Source: Begonia masoniana
Lineage: Eukaryota > Streptophyta > Magnoliopsida > Cucurbitales > Begoniaceae
Assembly: GCA_022432975.1 (NCBI GenBank)
Contig: CM039509.1
Coordinates: 3,721,043-3,785,042, forward strand
Length of the DNA stretch: 64,000 nt
Reading direction: 5' to 3'
In this document: piece by piece, positions 12,493 to 23,494 of the stretch
How positions within the stretch are numbered: position 1 is the stretch's first letter
How the letters are laid out: every line of letters begins with the position of its first letter
The notes under the pieces: model-generated
What the model was told of the DNA's origin: nothing
What the model saw: the letters and a program-made list of their open reading frames with translations, nothing else
The model's database searches: none
Translations under genes and position numbers: made by a program

Positions 12493-12914
12493 TAATCTTT
12501 ATCCTGACAATCACTCTATTTTTTGCAGGTGAAAGCCCACTGGATTGCTTGGAATGGAATGCATATGAGAAGTTTTGCAAAGACTTGGCATGGAAGCTCA
12601 ACTCTCAAGACATGGACCAGCCCACACATATGCTCACTTGGGATGCAAGCGCGGAACCACCTCGTGTCTTCCCGGAAGCGGTCATTTATAACCATTTATT
12701 CTTGCATTTGGATAATGGCAAAACATTGGCCTTAGTTGTATTAAACTTTATAATCATGCATGCATTAGATTGAATGGTTAGGAAAGATGGATGTTAAAAT
12801 TAGATGGCGGTGAGGATTAAAGTTTTACCAAAAGCATGGCACGCACGGCCTATCAATCCACAAGCAAAAAAATGCACCAAGAGAGGCCCGATCCATTTGA
12901 AGAAAGGAGGAGCG
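12490..12914 (+). repeat. Module of unknown origin, copy 2, left half
   Basis: It aligns with 10360-10810 at perhaps 70-75% by eye. It holds a possible exon after TTTTTTGCAG at about 12528 whose translation contains CLEWNAYEKFCKDLAWKLNS. The copy is interrupted at 12914 by the gypsy element and resumes at 19982. Confidence 0.55.
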
Positions 12915-13799
12915 TGATGTAGTCAAAGGAGCAACCAAGAACAATCAAGAAGCAATAGTGAGCCAAGATCCATTGATGAACATATGAGGACCAATGTCGA
13001 GATCAAGAACAAAGAAAATAAACAAAAGACTACAAATTTTAATCAAAGACATCCAAGAAAAGGAATCATCACAAGATGTGCAACGAGCCATAATTTAATA
13101 AGTGTTGACGAAAAAGCAAGGATTGGAAAAGAAGCCCAGAACGAAGCCCAAAATGTAAGAGATGTCTCAAAAATAAATACTTCCTACATGGTCACCCAAT
13201 ATGGCACTACTCAAGCCCAAGAGGATTTAACTTCAAAGTTCTTACAAGTGCCACAACATTGGGCTAGGCCCACAATCTGAATTAAACTCGGGCTCATGCT
13301 AATTAAACCTAATTGCCGTAGCCACCATTCACTTGCCCTACTTTCCAAATCACAATCTTTATTTTCTTATTTTTAGAAACTTTTCTATTGTCTAATTAGG
13401 ATATTTTGATTATTTTTAATTATGTTATTACTTTATTAGATTTATCCTTTTGCCTATTGAAGGGAGGCTTGTAATAGATTTTAGGGACTTTTGAATGAAT
13501 TGATTTTTATGAAGCTTTGCTTTGAGGTGAGATCCTTATAATTCTCTTCTTAAGTTCTTGGATTAGAACTTGATCTTCTTCTAGTGTATTCTTGAAAAGA
13601 TCGAACTTGATAGCTTAGGTTCAACCAACGAGTTTGGTTCGGGTCTAACTACTTTTCTGATAACTTCGGTTCCATCGTTAACTTTCGATTGAGGTCAAGT
13701 TCCTTCTTCTTGTTCTTTTGAATCAATAAAGGCATTATTCCCTTTGAATTCCGCATTGCGTGTTGGGTCTAAGATCTCTAATATCTTAGGTTCGCATCA
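12915..13799 (+). repeat. 5' LTR of the gypsy element
   Basis: It carries a non-functional copy of the polyprotein tail frame (12984-13280), as expected when the reading frame extends into the 3' LTR. It ends TTCGCATCA directly before the primer-binding site. Confidence 0.93.
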
Positions 13800-14611
13800 T
13801 TTGGTATCAGAGCGAAAGTTCTTCAATTCAGAGAAGCTATCTTTATCATTTTCGTTATTCTTCTTTTCTTCTCCACAAAACCTTTTGATTCTTTTACTTT
13901 CGTTTTAGTTCAAAAAATCCAAAAAATCAAAAAAAAATTCCGAGAAAACTCCTTTTGTACGACCAATCGAGAAAGACATATCTTTGCTTGTCTCAAACCC
14001 TAGCATCCGAATCTCAAGTTGGATTTCTATTTCTGCAAGTTTGCCGGGATTCAAAAACAAATTCGTGAGAATACCACATTAGTATCGAGGATTCACAACC
14101 AGAAACTATTCAATCTTCTCAAAAACTTTATATCCAGAGATCGATTCTAGCAAACACCTTTAGTGGTTTGACTTTAATCTATTCTCGAAAGTTGGATTTT
14201 AAGTTTGAAAGTTTGAAATTTTCACGTTGCACTTGTTGGACTGTATTTTGATCGGGTTCTAAATTTAAGAACCTAAAGAAGAGATTGAGTGGTAAAAGAC
14301 AAGAGTGTGAGATTATCTTATAAAAGCCAAAATTTCGAGCGAAACACGAGTGAAGTAACATTAAACGAGTGTAAACACGTGAGGGAGAGGAGAAGTCCAT
14401 TTAAATTTCTGCATTTCAATTCAGTTATTTAAATTTCTGCATTTTAATTCAGTCATTTAAATTTCCGCATTTCAATTCAGTCATTTAAATTTTTGCATCT
14501 CAATTCAGTCATTTAAATTTCCGCATTTCCATTCAGTCATTTAGATTTCCGCAAATTTAAATTTTACAATTTACCTTTTGCGTTATTTATTTTTAAAAAA
14601 AAATCGGAATC

Positions 14612-15889
14612 ATGAGTAGAGAGGAGAATGAGATTGATATAAGGATGTTCATAAGAGCCATACACGATCAATACGAGGCTCTTACTCAAAGAATGGAACG
14701 TTTAGAAATACCGTCACCTACAAATCCTCGTGGACGAAAATTTGACAACTACTATGATCTCGATGAAAAACCAAACCGAAAGGAAAGATATGATAGGAAC
14801 GATCGAGAGGATGGAGATCTTAGCGATATCAAGGTCAACATTCCAGCCTTCCAAGGGAAAAGTGATCCCGAAGCCTATTTGGAATGGGAAAGGAAAGTCG
14901 ATTCTTTACTCAAGTATCGAAACTACACGGAGGAAAAAAAGGTCAGGTTGGTCACAATGGAGTTCACCGATTATGCCAGCATCTGGTGGGATCAACTAGT
15001 CAAAACTCGGAGACGAAATGGAGAAACCTCAATCTGCACATGGGAAAGTGTGAAAGCAATCATGAGAAAAATGTACGTCCCGACATATTACTATAGGGAT
15101 TTGTGTCGGAAACTTCAAGGTCTTACTCAAGGATATAAAAGTGTGGAGGAATATTATAAAGAAATGGAGATGGCCATAATAAAAGCCGACGTTAACGAGG
15201 ATAGAGAAGCCACCATGGCAAGGTTTGTGGGAGGACTTAATCGAGAGATTGCCAACATAGTAGATTTGCAACACTATTTGGACATGGAGGAATTACTACA
15301 CAAGGCAATCAAAATCGAACGACAACTAAATGCCAAGAAAAATGCAAAGGTAAACACAGCGTCAAATAGTTCGTGGAAACCAAATTGGAAAGGAGAAAAG
15401 TCAAACCTGAGGGAGGACCACAAAGGGAAAATCGTGGCAGATAACTTCAACTCACCTAAAGGAAAAAGCGAGGTTCCAACACTAACTCGGACTAGAGAAG
15501 TCAAGTGTTTTCGATGCCAAGGATTTGGGCACATCGCATCGAATTGTCCCAATAAGCGTGCGATGATCTTTTTAGAGAATGGCGATATAGAAAGTGTAAG
15601 TTCAAGCGATAAAAAGATGCCATCACTCGAAGATTGTAGTGATGTAGACGTGGAGGAGCCGGTCAAAGGAGATTTATTAGTCACAAGGAGAGCCTTAAGT
15701 GTACAAATTAATAAGGACGACGACAAAGCCCAAAGGAAAAATATCTTTCATACTAGGTGTCATGTCAACAACAAGGTATGCAGCATGATCATCGATGGCG
15801 GAAGTTGCACAAACATGGCTAGTATGTTATTGGTCCAAAAGTTAAATTTGAAAACCAAGCGACACTCAAAGCTGTACAAATTGCAATAG
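14612..15889 (+). CDS. Gag and start of protease of the gypsy element (truncated by stop)
   Basis: The 425-codon frame has a retrotransposon gag domain (about residues 85-215, with AYLEWERKVDSL and SVEEYYKEME), a CCHC zinc knuckle CFRCQGFGHIASNC near residue 299-312, and the beginning of an aspartic protease with IIDGGSCTN near residue 393. Gag forms the particle and binds RNA; the protease processes the polyprotein. The frame stops at 15887-15889 with TAG where family members have Trp. The rest of the protease domain is in the same frame and then another one (recognisable THILLGRPW at about 15990), so a frameshift near 15965 also occurred. Start chosen at the first ATG after the leader. Confidence 0.85.
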   Translation: MSREENEIDIRMFIRAIHDQYEALTQRMERLEIPSPTNPRGRKFDNYYDLDEKPNRKERYDRNDREDGDLSDIKVNIPAFQGKSDPEAYLEWERKVDSLLKYRNYTEEKKVRLVTMEFTDYASIWWDQLVKTRRRNGETSICTWESVKAIMRKMYVPTYYYRDLCRKLQGLTQGYKSVEEYYKEMEMAIIKADVNEDREATMARFVGGLNREIANIVDLQHYLDMEELLHKAIKIERQLNAKKNAKVNTASNSSWKPNWKGEKSNLREDHKGKIVADNFNSPKGKSEVPTLTRTREVKCFRCQGFGHIASNCPNKRAMIFLENGDIESVSSSDKKMPSLEDCSDVDVEEPVKGDLLVTRRALSVQINKDDDKAQRKNIFHTRCHVNNKVCSMIIDGGSCTNMASMLLVQKLNLKTKRHSKLYKLQ

Positions 15890-16252
15890 TTGAGCGATTG
15901 TGGCGAAATTAGAGTAACAAGACAAGTAAACATTGCATTATCAATCGGGAAGTACAAAGATAAGATTTGTGTGACGTAGTGTCAACGCAAGCAACTCACA
16001 TCCTATTGGGGAGACCATGGCAATATGATAGAACAATTAAGCATAACGGCTATAAAAATGAGTATTCGCTTACGCAAAATGGGAGGTTGGTAATACTAAA
16101 ACCATTACAACCATGGGAAGCAAGCTTGGATCAAGAGAAGATTGCCAAAGCGATCCAAAATGACAAAAACTTAAATGAAAAAGGCGGGAAAATTGACAAA
16201 AATGGTGTAGTCGAAAATTCAAGCGTGAAAGAAGAGAAGAAAAAAGGCAAAA

Positions 16253-18886
16253 ATGAAAAAAGAGACAAAAAAAACCGATGAGAGAAAAGTCATAAATAAA
16301 GAAAGCAAAAAAGGCAAAGAGGAAGAAAAGAAATTGGAGGAAGGGAGAAGAAACAAGGGAGAAGAGAGAAAAAATAGTGGACTTGTGAGGAAAGGAGAGG
16401 AGATGATTTTGTTACTCTACAAAGATGTTTATTTTTCCACTAACGAACTAACGAATTCTCTTCCCATAAGTGTTACTTCTCTTTTACAGGAATTTGAGGT
16501 CATATTTCCAGAGGAATTACCTAAAGGAGTTCCCCTGCTTAGGGGAATCGAGCATCAAATTGATTTCATCCCCGGAGTGATGATCCCGAATCGACCCGCA
16601 TACAGAGCAAATCGAGAGAAAACTAAGAAAATTCAAAGGCAAGTAGATGAGTTGGTAGAGAAAGGCCTAGTGAAGGAGAGTCTTAGCCCGTGCTCAGTTC
16701 CGGTCATATTGGTTCTGAATAAAGACGGCACCTGGAGAATGTGCGTTAGAGCGGTAAATAAAATTATGGTAAAGCATCGACACCCTATTCCTCGCCTTAA
16801 TGATATGCTTGATGAACTGTATGGTGCATGTATGTTTTGTAAAATTGATTTAAAGAACGGATATTATCAGATTCGCATGAAACAAGGAGATAAATGGAAA
16901 ACAGCTTTTAAAACAAAATATGGTCTTTATGAATGGTTGGTTATGCCGTTTGGATTATCTAATGCACCGAGCACGTTTATGAGATTGATGAATCATGTTT
17001 TAAGGCAATTTATTGGAAAATTTTTTGTGGTATACTTTGATGATATTTTAGTGTATAGTAAGTCACTTGACAAACATGTTAAGCATTTGAGATCCGTATT
17101 TAGTGTGTTAAAATCGAATCTATTGTATGCTAATATTAAAAAGTGTACATTTTGCATGGAATCGGTAGTTTTCCTCGGTTTTGTAGTTAGCTCAAAGGGA
17201 GTATTCGTGGATGAAGAAAATGTAAGAGCAATGAAGAAATGGCCCACACCAAAGAACGCAAATGAGGTACGTAGCTTTCACGGCTTGGCTAGCTTTTATA
17301 GGAGATTTGTGAGAGACTTTAGCACTATTGCGGCACCTATGAATGAATTAGTTAAAAAGAATGCTGAATTTAATTGGACTGAAGTACATGAAAAAGCGTT
17401 TAATTTGCTAAAAGAGAAACTAACTAATGCTCCCCTTCTAGTTTTACCAAATTTTGATAAAACATTTGAAATCGAATGTGACGCATCGGGAAAGGGAATT
17501 GGAGGTGTTTTGATGCAGGAAATGAAGCCGATTGCTTACTTCAGTGAAAAGCTTAGTGGAGTGGCATTAAATTATTCAACATACTACAAGGAACTCTACG
17601 CTTTGGTAAGGACATTACAAACATGGCAACACTACTTGTGGCCCAAGGACTTTATTATTCATTCCGATCACGAGAGTTTGAAGTACCTAAAGTCGCAAGG
17701 TAAATTGCACAAGAGACACGCCAAGTGGATGGAATTCATCGAGACCTTTCCATATGTCATTCATTACAAAAAAGGTAAGGACAACGTAGTCGCTGATGCA
17801 TTGTCAAGAAGGTACGTTTTAATCACTTCTCTACAATCTAAATTGTTAGGATTTGAATTTATTAAGGATTTGTATGAATCAGACATAGATTTTTGTCATG
17901 TATGGAGAGATTGTGAGAAAGTTGCATGTGCTGATTATTATAGACATGATGGATATTTATTTCGAAAAGATAAACTTTGCATACCTAAATGTTCATTACG
18001 TGAATTGCTTGTTAGAGAAACACATGGTGGAGGATTAATGGGACACTTCGGAATTGACAAAACTTTGAATGTCTTGATAGAACATTTCTTTTGGCCAAAA
18101 ATGAAGCATGATGTTATAACTATTTGTGAAAGATGCATTGAATGTAGGAAGGCAAAGTTAAAGATCAAACCACATGGACTGTATAGTCCTTTACCCGTGC
18201 CCGAGCACCCTTGGACGGATATTTTCATGGACTTTGTGTTAGGTTTACCAAGAACACAAGGAGATAAAGATAGTATTTTTGTGGTTGTAGATCGATTTAG
18301 TAAAATGGCACACTTTATACCATGTTCTAAAACTAATGATGTTACACATATAGCGGATTTATTTTTTAAAGACAGTGTGCGTTTACATGGATTACCTAGA
18401 ACAATTGTTAGTGATAGGGATGTGAAGTTTCTAAGTCACTTTTGGAGAACCTTATGGAATAAGCTAGGTACAAAATTGTTGTTTTCCACCGTGGCACACC
18501 CCCAAACGGATGGACAAACCGAGGTAGTGAATCAAACTTTATCCACTTTGTTGAGAGCAATAATTTCAAAGAATTTAAAACAATGGAAAAATTGTTTGCC
18601 ACATGTTGAGTTCGCTTATAATAGAGTTATTCATTCTACTACTTCTTACTCACCATTTGAAATTGTGTATGGCTTTAACCCTCTTACACCGCTTGATTTA
18701 TTACCGTTACCTTCTAATGAATTGGTTGATTTAAATGGAAAAAGAAAAGCTAAATTTGTAAGGGAATTACACGCGAAGGTTCGGGAAAACATCATACAAA
18801 AGAACGAGCATTATGCGCGACAAGGCAACAAAAGTAGAAAAGAAATCATTTTTGAACCTGGAGATTGGGTTTGGGTGCATCTATGA
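16253..18886 (+). CDS. Pol: reverse transcriptase, RNase H and integrase of the gypsy element
   Basis: Of 877 codons, the first 50 or so are a Lys/Glu-rich linker in a frame entered through an A-rich frameshift region near 16255. Reverse transcriptase follows with [11 protein letters not shown] (catalytic DD) near residue 260, then RNase H with [13 protein letters not shown], and an integrase with an HHCC finger (CERCIEC) and a DDE core (first D in MDFVLGLP, second in [10 protein letters not shown] following). The conserved CVDCRA-like segment of the RT reads MCVRAVN, so two residues are missing in frame. It ends with a TGA at 18884-18886 right after GDWVWVHL where relatives have Arg. The product would be inactive without rescue. 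Confidence 0.9.
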   Translation: MKKETKKTDERKVINKESKKGKEEEKKLEEGRRNKGEERKNSGLVRKGEEMILLLYKDVYFSTNELTNSLPISVTSLLQEFEVIFPEELPKGVPLLRGIEHQIDFIPGVMIPNRPAYRANREKTKKIQRQVDELVEKGLVKESLSPCSVPVILVLNKDGTWRMCVRAVNKIMVKHRHPIPRLNDMLDELYGACMFCKIDLKNGYYQIRMKQGDKWKTAFKTKYGLYEWLVMPFGLSNAPSTFMRLMNHVLRQFIGKFFVVYFDDILVYSKSLDKHVKHLRSVFSVLKSNLLYANIKKCTFCMESVVFLGFVVSSKGVFVDEENVRAMKKWPTPKNANEVRSFHGLASFYRRFVRDFSTIAAPMNELVKKNAEFNWTEVHEKAFNLLKEKLTNAPLLVLPNFDKTFEIECDASGKGIGGVLMQEMKPIAYFSEKLSGVALNYSTYYKELYALVRTLQTWQHYLWPKDFIIHSDHESLKYLKSQGKLHKRHAKWMEFIETFPYVIHYKKGKDNVVADALSRRYVLITSLQSKLLGFEFIKDLYESDIDFCHVWRDCEKVACADYYRHDGYLFRKDKLCIPKCSLRELLVRETHGGGLMGHFGIDKTLNVLIEHFFWPKMKHDVITICERCIECRKAKLKIKPHGLYSPLPVPEHPWTDIFMDFVLGLPRTQGDKDSIFVVVDRFSKMAHFIPCSKTNDVTHIADLFFKDSVRLHGLPRTIVSDRDVKFLSHFWRTLWNKLGTKLLFSTVAHPQTDGQTEVVNQTLSTLLRAIISKNLKQWKNCLPHVEFAYNRVIHSTTSYSPFEIVYGFNPLTPLDLLPLPSNELVDLNGKRKAKFVRELHAKVRENIIQKNEHYARQGNKSRKEIIFEPGDWVWVHL

Positions 18887-19456
18887 AAGGAGAGATTTGC
18901 GGAGCGAAGAAAAAATAAGTTACAACCGCGAGGAGACGGTCCCTTCCAAGTGTTGGAACGCATCAACGACAATGCTTACCAGATTGACTTACCGAGCGAA
19001 TATGGTAATGTAAGCGCTACTTTTAATGTTGGTGACTTATGTTTGTTTGATGCAGATTCGAGAATGAATCTTTTCGAAGATGGAGGGAATGATGTAGTCA
19101 AAGGAGCAATCAAGAACAATCAAGAAGCAATAGGGAGCCAAGATCCATTGATGAACATAGGAGGACCAATGTCGAGATCAAGAACAAAGAAAATAAACAA
19201 AAGACTACAAATTTTAATCAAAGACATCCAAGAAAAGGAATCATCACAAGATGTGCAACGAGCCATAATATTAATAATTGTTGACGAAGAAGCAAGGATT
19301 GGAAAAGAAGCCCAGAACGAAGCCAAAAATGTAAGAGATGTCTCAAAAATAAATACTTCCTACATGGTCACCCAATATGGCACTACTCTAGCCCAAGAGG
19401 ATTTAACTTCAAAGTTCTTACAAGTGCCACACCATTGGGCAAGGCCCACAATCTGA
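18887..19456 (+). pseudogene. Polyprotein C-terminal tail extending into the 3' LTR
   Basis: After the premature stop the same frame continues with recognisable family sequence (GDGPFQVLERINDNAYQIDL, SATFNVGDLCLFD) and crosses the LTR border at 19090 to end at 19456. The LTR-encoded portion has MSRSRTKKINKRL-like text common at the end of such polyproteins. No chromodomain is evident. Without readthrough of the TGA it is not translated as part of Pol. Confidence 0.75.
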
Positions 19457-19976
19457 ATTAAACTCGGGACTCATGCTACTTAAACCTAATTGCCGCAGCC
19501 ACCATCCACTTGCCCTACTTTCCAAATCACAATCTTTCTTTTCTTATTTTTAGAAACTTTTCTATTGTCTAATTAGGATATTTTGATTATTTCTAATTAT
19601 GTTATTACCTTATTAGATTTATCCTTTTGCCTATTGAAGGGAGACTTGTAATAGATTTTAGGGACTTTTGAATGAATTGATTTTTATGAAGCTTTGCTTT
19701 GAGGTGAGATCCTTATAATTCTCTTCTTAAGTTCTTGGATTAGAACTTGATCTTCTTCTAGTGTATTCTTAAAAAGATCGAACTTGATAGCTTAGGTTCA
19801 ACCAACGAGTTTGGTTCGGGTCTAACTACTTTTCTGATAACTTCAGTTCCATCGTTAATGTTCGATTGGGGTCAAGTTCCTTCTTCTTGTTCTTTTGAAT
19901 CAATAAAGGCATTATTCCCTTTGAATTCCGCATTGCGTGTTGGGTCTAAGATCTCTAATATCTTAGGTTCGCATCA
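19090..19976 (+). repeat. 3' LTR of the gypsy element
   Basis: It begins TGATGTAGTCAAAGG after a purine-rich tract (19071-19089) and ends TTCGCATCA, followed by the GAGCG duplication. The polyprotein C-terminal frame continues into it as far as 19456. Confidence 0.93.
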
Positions 19977-19981
19977 GAGCG

Positions 19982-20930
19982 TGCAAGTCATTCACTTAGT
20001 AAAAGACCAAGCATCAAGGCCTAATGGATCACAATAGAAGATCAACCCACACTAAGGTAGAGGAGCGCATGTGGCTTTTACTTAAGTGTGCGCGCCAAAC
20101 GAAGTCGATTCATCACTCTTTAAGACCCGATTCATCATGAAAGGAAAGATATGGACTAATTTGAATTTGAATCTGAATATGCAAGCTCATCCTGCCCTAC
20201 AAGGTGGAAGATAACTTACCATACAAAGAATTCATCTCCACGGCCGAAAGGAAAGAGAAGCACGTGCTTCGACGATGTTGATCAAACCGAGCATTTCATT
20301 CCTTCTCCATTCAACCAAAATCTCTCACCACCCTAGGAATACATAAGCATCGTTCTTATTGTTTGTATTCAGTTTTTGCAAAATCAATAAAACAAGTAGA
20401 CCATTTTTCTTTCAAGCCAAGAAGCCCCAGCTCAAGGTAAGGCTTCGGTTGTCATCAATCGAGCGGAGTTGCGCCTCCAAATTGTTCTCTAAGTCTGTGG
20501 TTGCTTGGAGACACTTATCATCATTTTCTTTACCTCTTTTCTAAGACCTTAGATAGGAGAGAAAAGTTGACCAAACCAGACCTTGTGCCGTTGTAATCTT
20601 CCTTGGAAGATTACATTCCCCGAAGGTGCTCTAGGTTGACTCTCGGACCGATTACATGACCCTTTGCATATTTTTTTTTGTTTTTAGTTATTTTTTCTTG
20701 AAATTTGCAGGGCTTATTCAACACTCATGTGATAAGATCTCCTCCAAATTTTATTGCAATTCGGACATCTTGATATATTTTTGGTTTGCTCAAGTTGTTA
20801 GTATTCTCGAAAATAGCCGAGAAAATCATATCATATCTTTTTCTCTTGCATAACCCTTATTTTGCAGGTTCAAAGGTTATCACTTGGTGTAATGTTCACA
20901 CTATAACCTTTCTTCATTGTCTCAATAATA
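19982..20930 (+). repeat. Module of unknown origin, copy 2, right half
   Basis: It continues copy 2 after the gypsy element and matches 10800-11640: the TCTCCACGGCC block, GCTCAAGGTAAGG, the CTTGGAGACACTTATCAT block and TTTGCAGGGCTTATTCA are all there in the same order. The Cassandra element begins just after it at 20941. Confidence 0.6.
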
Positions 20931-20940
20931 GAAGCGACTT

Positions 20941-21722
20941 TGTAACGACTCCTTTTCCCAGCAAGATATTGTCCGCCCTGAGGATTGGGTCGTAACCCAA
21001 TATCCTTCCCTCACGGCTTTGTTTGGCGAGAACTTCCCGGAAGGTCACCCAACCTGGAATTGCTCTCGTTGAAGTACTTTCAACTTCGGAGTTCTTATGG
21101 GATCCGTTGTCAATTGTGCTCCAAAACGCGTCTTGCTATCTTGGGAGGGTCTCTTTACATATGTTTCATTTCCACATACTTCCCCAAGTGATGTGGGATT
21201 GTGACGACCCCCTTTTTACGACCCGTCACCTTCCGGTTCGCCCGCGCGGACGTACCGCCATCCGGGTTCCGATTCGTGCAGTCATCGTACACATACTTAC
21301 ACATCTGGGTCATCACAATCACCCCCCCTCGGGGGCCCAACGTCCTCGTTGGCCACATTTTTGATTGAGTACAGTCTCTGATACCATTTGTAACGATCCC
21401 TTTTCCCAGCAAGATATTGTCCGCTCTGGGGATTGGGCCATAGCCCAATATCCTCCCTTCACAGCTTTGTTTAGCGAGAACTTCCCAGAAGGTCACCCAA
21501 CCTGGAATTGCTCTCGCCGAAGCACTTTTAAATTCGGAGTTCTTATTGGGAGGGTTTCTTTACATATGTTTCATTTCCACATACTTCCCTAAGCGATGTG
21601 GGATTGTGACGACCCCATTTTTACGACCCGTCACCTTCCAATTCGCCCGCGCAGACGTACCGCCATCCGAGTTCAGGTTCATGCAGCCATCGTACACATA
21701 CTTACACATCTGGGTCATCACA
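20941..21722 (-). mobile_element. Cassandra TRIM retrotransposon, copy 1
   Basis: LTR 20941-21317 (377 bp), internal region 21318-21388 (71 bp) and LTR 21389-21722 (334 bp, with a 43-bp deletion). Read on the minus strand the internal part starts with a primer-binding site (ATGGTATCAGAG) and ends with a G-rich polypurine tract. The LTR contains a 5S rRNA-like domain on the minus strand (around 21030-21105) with GGATCCCATAAGAACTCCG and GGGTGACCTTCCGGGAAGT, the hallmark of Cassandra. It encodes no protein. The target duplication is GACTT/GATTT (20936-20940, 21723-21727); the empty site is seen in the second tandem copy near 23660, where GACTTCCCATG is intact. Confidence 0.92.
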
Positions 21723-21724
21723 GA

Positions 21725-22326
21725 TTTCCCATGTAAGTTGACTTTTGAACATGTTCAAATATTGATTTACAACCCACTTGGCCGAAGCATGTCGACTGTC
21801 AATTTGTCAAGAACAACTGTGCATATCATTCAAACTCTTTACTTGATATGTAAGTTCTCACATTGCATTTTCGAAGCATGTATTCTCCATTTGCATCCCT
21901 CTTGACACACTGTTGTCAATCGGTGAGAATCACTTTTAACAAACTTCACACCATAGTCATTCTTCAATGCATACTCTATTATTTCTTCTCTAATTTCCTT
22001 TAATGAACTATATTTTTTTCCCAAATAAATATCATTCAAACAAACTTCGCGTACCAGTCTATTTTTGCACTCATCATTCTCTAAGTTGTATGGTGAACGA
22101 AGATCTGAGTCTATAGTTTTCGAGGTCAAATGTACCTCTATTTGTTCGTAATCGTAATTGAACGCACGGACCTCACCAAATATAGGTTTGGAGGAAGAAA
22201 CTCCTCCATGTTAGGATCCCATGTTGTTGTCCCATCATAATCAAGTGACCCACTCGAACAAAAATTCATTGAAATCAACAAATTGCAAAGAAGAAGATCT
22301 GCTAGAGGCAAGAATAGTCGTTGCAA
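21725..22326 (-). pseudogene. MuDR-type transposase N-terminal region, copy A
   Basis: A minus-strand frame (22129-21839) contains LKEIREEIIEYALKNDYGVKF, KSDSHRLTTVC and EGCKWRIHASK, the plant MuDR N-terminal DNA-binding domain with its C and W residues. Frame breaks follow, then a stretch matching HASAKWVVNQYLNMFKS. The upstream open segment 22326-22138 may be the first coding part. The Cassandra element interrupts the region just downstream (left). Confidence 0.75.
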
Positions 22327-22507
22327 AACCTAAAGAACGAAATAGGAGAATTGAGAGAGGGCTAAGGGAGAGGAGAGGGGAGGGGAGGTTGGGAACGTAG
22401 AGGAATTGAGATTGAGAGGTCAATTGAGAGAGTTGAGAGGTTTAGGGCTAGGGTTTGCAAAGAACGGGCACGGGTGGATTGTAAAAATAGCGCTCATTTT
22501 TTTATAG

Positions 22508-22893
22508 GCTCGGCGATTTCTCAAGAACGGACGTCGTTCTGGTGCCGTTCCCCTAGCATTTTTGAACGTTCTGTCTGTTAGCGAGCACATTCCAAAACAT
22601 TGCTTTGAAAGAGTGCCAGAATGAGTGTTGATGAACAGACGCCCAAAAAATTTAGAACAGACGTTCGTTTCACGTTTAAAACTAAGAACGGACGCTCATT
22701 TGTAGAAAATGGACATCTGGTAAGGATTGACTTGTAAAAATAAGAATACTTCTAGAGTGGCGTTGTAAAGACTAGTTCATTAAATGAACGATCATTCGTA
22801 AAAAATGGACATCCGATAGGGGTTGACTTGTCAAAATAAGAATACTTCGAGGTGAAATACCTCAAACCTTGGGGTTTAAAATGAAATTTATCC
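22508..22893 (-). repeat. Internal duplicate of the MULE right terminal repeat
   Basis: It is nearly the same as 24450-24859 and is followed by about 50 bp that match the host DNA outside the true right end (24861-24910). This shows that it arose by tandem duplication of the element end plus flank, not by a second insertion. Confidence 0.85.
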
Positions 22894-23494
22894 AATAAAT
22901 TATTAATTACAACCATTAATAGATTTCTACTTTCCTATCTACCCAAAAAATTCATCTCCACGGCTGAAAGAAAAGAGGAGCGCCCGCTTGGATGATGTTG
23001 ATCAAACCGAGCATTTCATTCCTTCTCCATTCAACCAAAATCTCTCACCACCCTAGGAATACATAAGTATCGTTCTTAGTGTTTGTATTCAGTTTTTGCA
23101 AAATCAATAAAACAAGTAGACCTTTTTTCTTTCAAGCCAAGGAGCCCCGGCTCAAACGAGCGGAGTTGCGCCTCCGAATTGTTCTCTAAGTCCGTGGTTG
23201 CTTGGAGACACTTATCATCATCTTCTTTACCTTTTTTATAAGATCTTAGATAAGAGAGAAAAGTTGACCAAACCAGACCTTGTGTCGTTGTAATCTTCTT
23301 GGAAAGATTACATTCCCCGAATGTGCTATAGGTTGCCTCTCGGACCGGTTACGGGACCCTTTGCATATTTTCTTTGTTTTAAGTTTTTTTTTTTTTTTTT
23401 TTGAAATTTGCAGGGCTTATTCAACACTCATGTGGTAAGATCCCCTCCAAATTTCATTGCAATTCGGACATCAATTGATATATTTTTGGTTTGC

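Larger units (their letters stand above)
12915..19976 (+). mobile_element. Ty3/gypsy LTR retrotransposon, 7062 bp, coding region broken
   Basis: LTRs of 885 bp (12915-13799) and 887 bp (19090-19976) start TGATGTAG and end TTCGCATCA and differ by roughly 2-3% by eye. A perfect 5-bp target duplication GAGCG flanks it (12910-12914, 19977-19981). The primer-binding site TTGGTATCAGAGCG follows the left LTR at 13801 and a purine-rich tract precedes the right LTR. Domain order is gag, protease, reverse transcriptase, RNase H, integrase, which is Ty3/gypsy. The C-terminus of the polyprotein runs into the 3' LTR, a trait reported for CRM-type centromeric chromoviruses; the clade call is tentative. It inserted into the large MULE. 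Confidence 0.93.

Noticed and set aside
21376..21388. tRNA-like TCTGATACCA and similar motifs at 7256 and 13801
   Set aside because: These are retroelement primer-binding sites complementary to tRNA ends; no tRNA cloverleaf is present.
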